DNA of 64,000 nt from Microthrixaceae bacterium (GTDB taxonomy: Bacteria > Actinomycetota > Acidimicrobiia > Acidimicrobiales > Microtrichaceae): the NCBI GenBank assembly GCA_020637215.1, contig JACJWI010000003.1, positions 124,001-188,000 on the forward strand. The letters are read 5' to 3'. Positions 8,431 to 18,062 of this stretch are shown one piece after another (positions within the stretch are counted from its first letter, which is position 1; the number at the start of each line of letters is the position of its first letter). The notes under the pieces were generated by a model. The model was not told the origin of the DNA, did not search any database, and was given only the letters and a program-made list of their open reading frames with translations. The translations under genes were made by a program, and so were the position numbers.

Positions 8431-10056
8431 TCAGTCGTAGGTGGCTTCGAGCCACCAGCGGCCGTCCTCCAGGGTGAGCAGGTGGGCCGTCTCATGTCCG
8501 TCGGGCCCCGCGAGCACCACCTGCAGACGGGCCCGACGACGGTGGCCGACCGCATCCCACCACCGCTCGTCGACGCACCACGGTCCCGCCCACGCCCGCA
8601 CCGACGCCACCCCGGCAGCTCCGGCGGGCCCGGCACCGGGGTTCAGGCGCACCGATGTCGGAGGCGAGGAGATCAGCCCCCGCCCGCCGACACCCACCCG
8701 TCGACCGGCGGCATCGAGGACATCCACGGGGCGGGGCTCGGGCCACACCACTGCGGGTGACGGCGCCGGCAGCGATCCCGGCCACGGCTCCGGACCCGTG
8801 GTCGTCCTCGCCGACAGGTCCACCGCGTCGAGGGGCACCAGCCGGTAGCGCTCGCCCGGAGCCCGGCCCCCCTGCCACTCGGGGACCAGCACCCGATCCG
8901 CTCCGACCAGCCCCTGCACCCGGGCCAACGCACGCAGGGCCCGCTCGCCCGCTTCGCTGGTCCCACCCCAGAAGCCCAGCTGGAGGCCGTCGTCGGGGCG
9001 GACCTCGTCGGGCACCAGCTCCAGGCGGTCCACACCGCCGTGGGCCCGGCTGCGGGTCCGGCCCGACCCCAGCCACCCCTCGAGCTGCCAACGGACCCGT
9101 TGGGCGATGGCCGCGGCCGACAGGGCGCCGTCGGCCCGCCAGAGCCGTTCGATGCGGTCGCCGGCGTCGGTCCCGGCCACCACCAGCACGCGGCTGCAGG
9201 CCAACCCGCGCGAGCCCAGCGCCCGGTGCAGCTCGTCGGCCAGGGCCTTGGCCGCGAACGCGGCCCGGTCGACCCGGTCTGCGGGCGGATCGAGCGACAT
9301 CGAGACCCGCAGGTCCACCGGCGCGGCGCTGACCAGCGGTGGGAGTCGCTCCCGGCCCGACGCCAGCTGGTGCAGGTCCGCTCCCCGCGCCCCGAAGCGG
9401 GCGAGCACGTCGGGGGCCTCCAGCGCGGCGAACCGGCCGAGGGTTCGCAGACCCAGGCGACGCAGCACGTCGACCAGCTCGGCCGGCTCACGACCCAGCA
9501 CCTCCAGACGGGACACCGGCAACGGGGACAGGAACCCTGCGGTGGCCCCCGGCGCGACCACGATCGGGGCGGCACCGGATGCGCGGCGACGGGCCTCGTC
9601 GGCCACCAGCCCCGCGGCGCGGGGGCCGTCGGCGATCCCCACGCCGACGGTGACCGGCCAGGCGACGTCGAGCTCCGCCTCCACCGCCCGCCGCACTGCG
9701 GCCAGCACCTTGTCGGCCAGCGCCCGGTCACCGCCGTGGTAGCGCGACGGCCCCCGGGTGGGCACCAGGCACCGACCGGCCTCGACGACCTCCAGGCGGG
9801 GGGCCAGGTCCTCCAGCGCGGCGAGCACCGCCTCGAAGGCCCGGACGTCGCGCGACTCGTCGCTGTCGTGCAACTCCACCGAGGGACACCGGGCCTGGGC
9901 CTCGCGGCGGCGGAGGCCGGCCACGACCCCCTCGGCCCGCGCCGCCGGGCTGGCGGCGATCACCCGGTGGGCGGCCATCACCGCCACCGGCCGGTCCGCG
10001 GGAGGGCCGATGGCCACCACCGGCCAGTCGGCGCAGCACACCGCCAGGGTCCGCAC
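8431..10056 (-). CDS. imuB: ImuB, catalytically inactive Y-family polymerase homologue
   Basis: Mutasome adaptor that links DnaE2 to the sliding clamp. The GTG at 10056 gives the family start VRTLAVCCADWPVVAIG. Motifs that hold the catalytic acids in active Y-family enzymes are absent: the first is ADWPVVA and the second reads VEAGRCLVP rather than SIDE. That is normal for ImuB. Helix-hairpin-helix LRRLGLRTLGRFAAL and a C-terminal tail ending RWWLEATYD are present. About 541 residues. An ATG at 10152 would overlap the imuA' stop (ATGA) and add 32 residues, partly encoded by the 10087-10136 palindrome; homology favours 10056. Confidence 0.88.
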   Translation of the reverse strand: MRTLAVCCADWPVVAIGPPADRPVAVMAAHRVIAASPAARAEGVVAGLRRREAQARCPSVELHDSDESRDVRAFEAVLAALEDLAPRLEVVEAGRCLVPTRGPSRYHGGDRALADKVLAAVRRAVEAELDVAWPVTVGVGIADGPRAAGLVADEARRRASGAAPIVVAPGATAGFLSPLPVSRLEVLGREPAELVDVLRRLGLRTLGRFAALEAPDVLARFGARGADLHQLASGRERLPPLVSAAPVDLRVSMSLDPPADRVDRAAFAAKALADELHRALGSRGLACSRVLVVAGTDAGDRIERLWRADGALSAAAIAQRVRWQLEGWLGSGRTRSRAHGGVDRLELVPDEVRPDDGLQLGFWGGTSEAGERALRALARVQGLVGADRVLVPEWQGGRAPGERYRLVPLDAVDLSARTTTGPEPWPGSLPAPSPAVVWPEPRPVDVLDAAGRRVGVGGRGLISSPPTSVRLNPGAGPAGAAGVASVRAWAGPWCVDERWWDAVGHRRRARLQVVLAGPDGHETAHLLTLEDGRWWLEATYD

Positions 10057-10086
10057 CGGGGCCCCCTCGGACCCCCCTCCCCTCCC

Positions 10087-10136
10087 GTTCTGTAGTGCGA
10101 GATCCAGGTGTTCACCTGGATCTCGCACTACAGAAC
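10087..10136. repeat. 50-nt perfect hairpin between imuA' and imuB
   Basis: A 24-bp perfect stem (10087-10110 with 10113-10136) and a two-base TT loop. Outer end GTTCTGTAGTGCGAGATC. It lies between the imuA' stop and the preferred imuB start, without a following T-run on the minus strand. It may be a REP-like insertion or an mRNA stem that alters the imuA'/imuB ratio. Confidence 0.9.
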
Positions 10137-10148
10137 CGGGAGGCGGGG

Positions 10149-10922
10149 TCATCGGTCCGGGGACGGCAGCCACAGGTCCACCCGACGTGGGCGGTCGAAG
10201 CCCCGTCGGCCCCGCACCGAGATCGTCACCCGTCGGGCGAGCAGGCTCCCCCAACCCTCTCCGGGTCCCGACCACGACGACGACTCGCACACCAGCTCCA
10301 CGTCGGGTCCCGGCCCGGCCCCGCCACCGTCGACCCTCGATCCCCTCCCGGGGTGATCCGCCAGCTTCAGCAGCACCGCACCGCGCTCGCGGGCCCGGGC
10401 CACCAGGCGACGCATCTCGGTCCCGTCGGGACGGTGCTCGGGGCCGATCAGCACCAGGTCGAAGGCGTCGACCAGCGCGGCGAGCACCGCCGGAGCGCGA
10501 CCCTCGTCGCTGCGGATGACCGCCACCCGCTCGAGCTCCACCCCCGCCTCCACCGCCGCCGCCCACCCCATGGTCGACGCCCCGACGCACGCCGCCCAGG
10601 ACCCGGCCCGGGTCGGGCCCGCCATCACCGCCTGGGCCAGCGTGGTGGAACCCGCACCGCGGAACGCCACCGTGGATCCCCGCTGCAGGCCATCGGGTAG
10701 CAACTCCTCCAAGGAGGACAGGACCGGCAGGCTGCGCTCCCGGGCCAACGTGAGCGGGCTCAGGTCACCGGCCAGCTCCCGCAGTCGGGCCAGCTTCTCC
10801 GAGCGGTCACCGCGGACCGGGTCGATGGAGCCTCGGGTGATCGACGGGACGGCCCGGAGGGCGGGGCGGAGCTGCTCCCGGGGGACCGCTCCCCCGTCCG
10901 ACGCGAGCTCCCCGGCGACCAT
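10149..10922 (-). CDS. imuA': ImuA', RecA-like mutasome protein
   Basis: Component of the SOS-induced ImuA'-ImuB-DnaE2 mutagenesis pathway, distantly RecA-like. The ATG at 10922 gives about 257 residues beginning MVAGELASDGG; earlier in-frame starts would put the LexA box inside the gene. The region STVAFRGAGSTTLAQAVM is in the position of the nucleotide-binding loop but lacks the Lys of a Walker A motif. Conserved context SLEELLPDGLQRGST resembles family members. It is followed by imuB in the same direction. About 8.4 kb and several unrelated genes separate the pair from dnaE2. Confidence 0.8.
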   Translation of the reverse strand: MVAGELASDGGAVPREQLRPALRAVPSITRGSIDPVRGDRSEKLARLRELAGDLSPLTLARERSLPVLSSLEELLPDGLQRGSTVAFRGAGSTTLAQAVMAGPTRAGSWAACVGASTMGWAAAVEAGVELERVAVIRSDEGRAPAVLAALVDAFDLVLIGPEHRPDGTEMRRLVARARERGAVLLKLADHPGRGSRVDGGGAGPGPDVELVCESSSWSGPGEGWGSLLARRVTISVRGRRGFDRPRRVDLWLPSPDR

Positions 10923-10926
10923 CCAC

Positions 10927-10948
10927 CCAGTATCGAACGCCTGTTCGA
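10927..10948 (-). promoter_or_regulatory. LexA (SOS) box and likely -10 element of imuA'
   Basis: TCGAACGCCTGTTCGA (10933-10948) has the same palindromic half sites as the dnaE2 box; only one of four spacer bases differs. On the minus strand TACTGG (10927-10932) follows directly, 4 bases before the ATG at 10922. Confidence 0.88.
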
Positions 10949-11148
10949 TGACACGCAAGTGGTCCCGCACGGGCGGGTTCAGCCGGGCCCGCGTTCGGTC
11001 GGGCCCGCATTCAGCCTGGACTCTCGCCAATGACGGTCGGTGAATCCGGACCCAGACCCTGCATGATCGAACAGGTGTGCCATGGGTTGGTGGGCATGGA
11101 CACCGGGACCACCAGCACCGTGGAACGGCCAGCAGCTGCTGGCGCGGA

Positions 11149-11481
11149 TCAGTCGGCCGACGCGCCGAAGGACGCCGCGTCGGGGACCTCGACCCCCGGG
11201 CGGTAGTAGGTGTAGAGATCGCCGATGATCTCGGCGATGCCGTCGGTGTCGGAGCCCCGACCCAGGTCGACGGTGATCACGTTGGAGTAGATCGACACCG
11301 TCTCGATGCCGCCCCGTTCGAACAGACGACGGGCGAGCACGTCGGGCGGTCGGTCCCCTTCGATCGGCTGGTCGGCCCGGTAGCGCTCATGGCCCATGCC
11401 GGTGAGGATCCGGTTGATCTCGAAGCGAACGATCCCGGGACGGTTCGACGGCTTCTCGAGGACGGTGACGGACTGACCCAT
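11149..11481 (-). CDS. Nfu/NifU N-terminal-domain-like protein
   Basis: Small protein of about 110 residues whose core (SVTVLEKPSNRPGIVRFEINR through SIYSNVITVDLGR) resembles the Nfu_N domain found in iron-sulfur scaffold proteins. The C-terminal NifU domain with its CxxC is missing, so it cannot be a full scaffold. The ATG at 11481 is chosen because TACGCT (rc of 11491-11496) lies 9 bases upstream. Divergent from the haemoglobin gene. An Fe-S or redox role is inference from the domain only. Confidence 0.6.
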   Translation of the reverse strand: MGQSVTVLEKPSNRPGIVRFEINRILTGMGHERYRADQPIEGDRPPDVLARRLFERGGIETVSIYSNVITVDLGRGSDTDGIAEIIGDLYTYYRPGVEVPDAASFGASAD

Positions 11482-11569
11482 AACGGCCCGAGCGTAGTCG
11501 CCGCGCCACGGATCCCCCGCATCGCCGCCACCGGCCGGGGTTGGCCCCCTCCGGGGGGCGGCGACCACC

Positions 11570-12070
11570 ATGAAGGCGGTGAGCACCCCTCCTGGACCCG
11601 ACACCACCGACGCCGCCGCCACGACCGACGGGGACGACACGACCGACGGGGACGACGACGGGACGCACCGGGTCACCGTCTTCGAGGCAGTCGGCGGCCA
11701 GTCCTTCTTCGACCGGCTGGTCGACCGCTTCTACGAGCGGGTCGAGACCGACGACGTGCTGCTGTCGATGTACCCCGAGCCCGACGACCTCGCACCCGCC
11801 CGACGCCGGCTCGCGCTGTTCCTCGGCCAGTACTGGGGCGGACCGGCGGTCTACGCCGAGGAGCGCGGGCACCCCCGCCTCCGGATGCGCCACCAGCCAT
11901 TCGTGGTCGGCGACCGCGAACGCCGGCACTGGCTGGCCGCCATGGAGGACTCGCTGACCGAGACGATCGTCGAGGCTCCGCTCGAGCCCGAGCTGCGCGA
12001 CGCCGTCGAGCAGCGCATGAGGGAGTACTTCGAGATGTCCGCCGCCGCGATGGTCAACTCGGACCGCTGA
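11570..12070 (+). CDS. glbO: Group II truncated haemoglobin (GlbO type)
   Basis: Small haem protein for oxygen, NO or peroxide chemistry. The globin core is at about residues 38-160: TVFEAVGG, FYERV, LFLGQYWGGPAVY and RGHPRLRMRHQPF, which holds the proximal His region; the Trp of AMEDSL-side helix (HWLAAM) fits group II. The first about 35 residues are a low-complexity acidic Asp/Thr tail (TTDGDDTTDGDDDG) that is not part of the fold. ATG at 11570; a GTG four codons later is an alternative. A strong hairpin follows the stop. Confidence 0.88.
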   Translation: MKAVSTPPGPDTTDAAATTDGDDTTDGDDDGTHRVTVFEAVGGQSFFDRLVDRFYERVETDDVLLSMYPEPDDLAPARRRLALFLGQYWGGPAVYAEERGHPRLRMRHQPFVVGDRERRHWLAAMEDSLTETIVEAPLEPELRDAVEQRMREYFEMSAAAMVNSDR

Positions 12071-12101
12071 CCCGCCGGTCCGGCGACCGGTTCCCCAAAA
12101 C

Positions 12102-12134
12102 GATGGACGGACCGCACGAAGCGGTCCGTCCATC
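12102..12134. terminator. Hairpin downstream of glbO
   Basis: A perfect 14-bp stem GATGGACGGACCGC (12102-12115) pairs with 12121-12134 across loop acgaa. No T-tract follows, so it is a stem-type terminator or a convergent-end hairpin and not a classic intrinsic terminator. Confidence 0.7.
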
Positions 12135-12145
12135 ACGAGCGATAG

Positions 12146-12198
12146 CGAGGGTCGTCCCGACATCGAGCCCCATCACTGCCGATGGAGGACGACCCTCG
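12146..12198. repeat. Second intergenic stem-loop after glbO
   Basis: CGAGGGTCGTCC (12146-12157) and its exact complement (12187-12198) enclose 29 bases. It lies 11 bases after the glbO hairpin in a 252-base non-coding gap. The rest of the gap (12199-12322) has no gene I can support, but is A/T-richer near 12308-12325. Confidence 0.65.
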
Positions 12199-12322
12199 GT
12201 CACGTCGCCCATGGGAGAGGAAGGGTGGATGGGAGGACGACGTAGCCATGGCCGAAGCCACGCACGCATCATGCACCAATTCGTGGGGGGATGTCAGTCA
12301 CTGACCGAAGATATGTGGATAT

Positions 12323-12787
12323 TCAGGTTGGGCGGACCGAGGCCCGGCGCTCCACGCTCAGCACCGCCACGACCGCGAGGGCGATCGATACCGCCGCCAG
12401 GACCGTGTGCACGACCACGAACGCCGCCTCGTGATCGCCGCCGAAGGCGATGTCGCCGGCCCGGACCACCCAGATGACGACGGTGTAGCCGGCGAAAGCC
12501 CGCACGGCGTTGCGCAGCATCCGAGCGGACGCCGCGCTGCGCATGACGCGATCCCTGTACAGCAGCGCTCCGAGCACCAGGGCACCCACGACGAAGATCC
12601 CCGACAGGACCAGCGGACCGATGCGGTCCGATCCGCTCAGGGCGGGGTCCGTCACCGCGTTGCGGATGCGTCCGATCCACACGAACAGGGTCCACACCAC
12701 GAACGCCCCGACCGGGACGAGCACCGACCGGGTCCTGGCCGGCCCGGCGGTCCCGTCGGTCGAGGTCGCGGTGTCGGCTCCACTCAC
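12323..12787 (-). CDS. Four-helix integral membrane protein
   Basis: A 154-residue protein I do not recognise. Four hydrophobic segments are visible: about 22-42 (SVLVPVGAFVVWTLFVWIG), 58-77, 92-110 and 120-141. Both ends are hydrophilic. Its GTG start overlaps the stop of the cyclase gene (GTGA), so the two are translationally coupled, and it may anchor or sense for the cyclase. No enzyme motif. Confidence 0.75.
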   Translation of the reverse strand: MSGADTATSTDGTAGPARTRSVLVPVGAFVVWTLFVWIGRIRNAVTDPALSGSDRIGPLVLSGIFVVGALVLGALLYRDRVMRSAASARMLRNAVRAFAGYTVVIWVVRAGDIAFGGDHEAAFVVVHTVLAAVSIALAVVAVLSVERRASVRPT

Positions 12788-13419
12788 GCGGCGCCCGCCG
12801 AGGGTGCGACCGGACGGGCCTCGGGAGAGACGCTGACGCGCACCGCCGGGCGCATCTCGCCGATGCCGTCGGCGACGACGACCACCGTGTCCTCGATGCG
12901 GACCCAGTCCGGCAGGTGGCCGACCACGTCGAGCGCCAGCACCTCACCCGGGCCGGCGGCGTCGCAGAGCCGGGCCGCGTGGTTGGCCGAGGGCCCGACG
13001 TAGTCGTCGCCCTCGAACAGCAGGACGCTGCCGCCGGCGATGCCGGCGTGCACGTCGAACTCATCGGGCTCGAAGCGCATGGCGATCTCGCACACCGCGG
13101 CGCTCAGCGGACCGGGTTCGGTGCTGACCAGCATCACGCCGTCGCCCAACCACTTGAGGACCCGCACCCCGCGGCGACCGGTGACCTGGCGGACCACCGA
13201 ACGGAACCGGGCCAGGACGTCGAGCGCAGCCCGGGTGCCGTGCTGCTCGGTGTAGGAGGTGAACCCGGTGATGTCGACGAAGGCGAACCAGCGGTCGAGG
13301 GTCTGGGAGACCTCCACCCATTCCGGGACCGGTGCGCCCATCCCGGTGCCGTCGGCCTCGTGGAGGTCGCTGCGCCGAGGGCTTCCGAAGCGGATTCCTC
13401 TGGTGGGGTTGTCACTCAC
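12784..13419 (-). CDS. Class III adenylate/guanylate cyclase-like protein
   Basis: About 211 residues, a single soluble cyclase homology domain. FAFVDITGFTSYTEQHG holds the first metal Asp, and VRVLKWLGDGVMLVS has the KxxGDG motif with the second metal Asp. The C-terminal half continues with DVHAGIAGGSVLLFEGDDYVG and a NHAARLCDAA segment as in cyclases. GTG at 13419 chosen because upstream frame is not family-like. It is the first gene of a pair with the membrane protein. Product (cAMP or cGMP) cannot be decided. Confidence 0.8.
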   Translation of the reverse strand: MSDNPTRGIRFGSPRRSDLHEADGTGMGAPVPEWVEVSQTLDRWFAFVDITGFTSYTEQHGTRAALDVLARFRSVVRQVTGRRGVRVLKWLGDGVMLVSTEPGPLSAAVCEIAMRFEPDEFDVHAGIAGGSVLLFEGDDYVGPSANHAARLCDAAGPGEVLALDVVGHLPDWVRIEDTVVVVADGIGEMRPAVRVSVSPEARPVAPSAGAA

Positions 13420-13568
13420 AGTGGTCGCCTCTGACCGGGGTTCGGGGCCACCGCCCGCTCCCCGGACCGACGGGTGGGAGCTGTGGGCTAACGGCCTCTT
13501 GCTCCTGCAAGCATAGGTCGTCGGAGCGTCCGGGCCACGCCGCCGGCGATCGGCTCCACAACAGCACG

Positions 13569-13600
13569 GGCTCGGATCAGAACAGGCTCGGATCAGAACA
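13569..13600. repeat. 16-bp tandem duplication at the rnhB 3' end
   Basis: ggctcggatcagaaca twice in tandem (13569-13584, 13585-13600); the second copy contains the rnhB stop codon. Confidence 0.85.
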
Positions 13601-14258
13601 GGGTCGGGGCATCGTCGGGTCCCGGTCGGCGGGCCCCCCACGGCGTCCCGTCCATGAACGCCCAGGTCCGACGGTGGATGGCGGTCGGACCGTAGCCCTT
13701 GAGCGCCAGCTTGTGTCGCGGGCACGGATAGCCCTTGTTGCGGTCGAAGTCGAAGCCCGGATAGCTGTCCGCCCCGGCCCGCATGATCCGATCCCGGGTG
13801 ACCTTGGCCAGGATCGACGCCGCCGCGATCGACAGGCACGTGGCATCGCCCTTGACCAGCATCCGAGTCCGGCCGCCGCCGACGAAGTCCCACCGCCCGT
13901 CGACGAGCACCCGGTCCGGCTCCACCCCGAGCCCGTCGAGCGCCCGGCGAGCCGCCAGGCGCTGGGCGTCGGACATGCCGAGCCGGTCGCACTCCTCGTG
14001 GCTGGCGTGACCCACCGCCCAGGCGACGCACCACTCGCCGACCCTCTCGAACAGCTGCTCGCGACGGATCTCGGTCAGCTGCTTGGAGTCCCGCACGCCG
14101 TACACCCGACGGTCCCTCGGCAGCACGGCGGCACCGATCGTCAAGGGTCCCGCCCATGCCCCGCGACCGACCTCGTCCACCCCGACGACGACGTCGTGAC
14201 CGGCGTCCCAGAGCTCTCTCTCCACCACCAGCGTGGGGCCACGGGACCGGCGGGCCAT
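13593..14258 (-). CDS. rnhB: Ribonuclease HII
   Basis: Removes RNA from RNA-DNA hybrids and single ribonucleotides. 221 residues. Active-site motif VVGVDEVGRGAWAGP near residue 20 gives the DE pair and the GRG loop; RDSKQLTE and the Asp in LVKGDATC complete the site. The ATG at 14258 has TACCGT (rc of 14265-14270) 6 bases upstream, so it is probably leaderless. The last bases lie in a tandem duplication. The neighbour downstream is the cyclase pair, separated by about 170 bases. Confidence 0.92.
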   Translation of the reverse strand: MARRSRGPTLVVERELWDAGHDVVVGVDEVGRGAWAGPLTIGAAVLPRDRRVYGVRDSKQLTEIRREQLFERVGEWCVAWAVGHASHEECDRLGMSDAQRLAARRALDGLGVEPDRVLVDGRWDFVGGGRTRMLVKGDATCLSIAAASILAKVTRDRIMRAGADSYPGFDFDRNKGYPCPRHKLALKGYGPTAIHRRTWAFMDGTPWGARRPGPDDAPTLF

Positions 14259-14501
14259 GGGCGAACGGTAGCGGCCCCGAACCGTCGTCGAGGACCGCTC
14301 AAGATCACCACCCCCGGACCGACGGAGAAGCGGGGAGGAGGCCGGACCGGCATCGGGGGGACCGACCGTCGGACCGGGCGCCTGAAGGGAAAGTCGACGG
14401 AGGGGCTTGAGTTCGACCCCCTCGTCGGCCGAAGAACGGGGGTAGCCATGCTGAGGACCACCCGACCGGACCCGGTCGACCTCGGGGAGGAGGGACCACC
14501 G

Positions 14502-14720
14502 ATGGACGATGCCGTGCCGCCCGGCCCGGAGACGACCGCGGTCGACCTGCGCCTGGACGCCGGCACGACCGTCGAGGTCCAGTGCCGGTTCGACCAGCGC
14601 TGGAGCGGCGGCTTCACCGTCGTCGACGTGACCGACGAGGGCTACCGCATCCGTCGCCAGTCCGACGGATCGGTGCTGCCCGCGTGGTTCCCCCGCGAAC
14701 AGCTCCGACCCAGCTGCTGA
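14502..14720 (+). CDS. Small protein of unknown function (72 aa)
   Basis: Starts at ATG 14502 after a clear Shine-Dalgarno run (GGGGAGGAGG at about 14484-14493). An upstream ATG at 14448 in the same frame is possible but lacks that site. The sequence is a compact beta-rich pattern (TVEVQCRFDQRWSGGFTVV then GYRIRRQSDGSVLPAWFP), which could be a small SH3- or Tudor-like barrel; this is only a shape-based guess. It lies 76 bases before the alpha-mannosidase gene and in the same direction. Confidence 0.6.
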   Translation: MDDAVPPGPETTAVDLRLDAGTTVEVQCRFDQRWSGGFTVVDVTDEGYRIRRQSDGSVLPAWFPREQLRPSC

Positions 14721-14796
14721 CGGCGCGACCACCGACACGCTCCGACACCGGCCCGCCGTCGAGCAGGGCGCCGGGCCGAGCTGGCAGGCTGCGGGC

Positions 14797-17742
<2,946 letters not shown>

Positions 17743-18062
17743 ACCCGCCAACGATCGGGGTTCCGACGACCGGACGCGAAGGGGAGCGACGCCGTGGTGG
17801 GTCCCCTCCCACCGGTTCCGGTCGGGCCCGATCGCTGCGGATCGGGGGATCCGCACCTTCCTCCCTCAGGTCCGACCGGCCGGTTCGAGTCCACCACGGC
17901 GCCGCACGCACTCGGGAATCGGGGCGAGCCGCCGTCGTGCGCCCCCGCAGTGTGACCGACTGCTGTCAACATCGGGTCAACGCCATCGTCCACGGCGCTC
18001 GGACCGGCGCACCGGAGCCGACGGTATGTCCGATCGGACAACGCGAACCCTGGCCGGCGTGA
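17743..18062. promoter_or_regulatory. Regulatory gap before the SARP gene: SARP-like repeats and a 14-bp palindrome
   Basis: This 320-base gap has no gene I can support. GTCAAC at 17965 and 17976 form a direct repeat with 11-base periodicity, the spacing SARP regulators bind; a weaker third copy GTCCAC is at 17988. TGTCCGATCGGACA (18027-18040) is a perfect 14-bp palindrome 22 bases before the start. Both would suit autoregulation. Confidence 0.5.

Noticed and set aside
10057..10152. N-terminal 32-residue extension of ImuB
   Set aside because: The ATGA overlap is attractive, but the sequence is mostly the palindrome and known ImuB proteins begin at RTLAV-like residues.
12102..12134. Classic Rho-independent terminator
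   Set aside because: The stem is strong but no T-run follows on either strand, so only a hairpin-type end is claimed.
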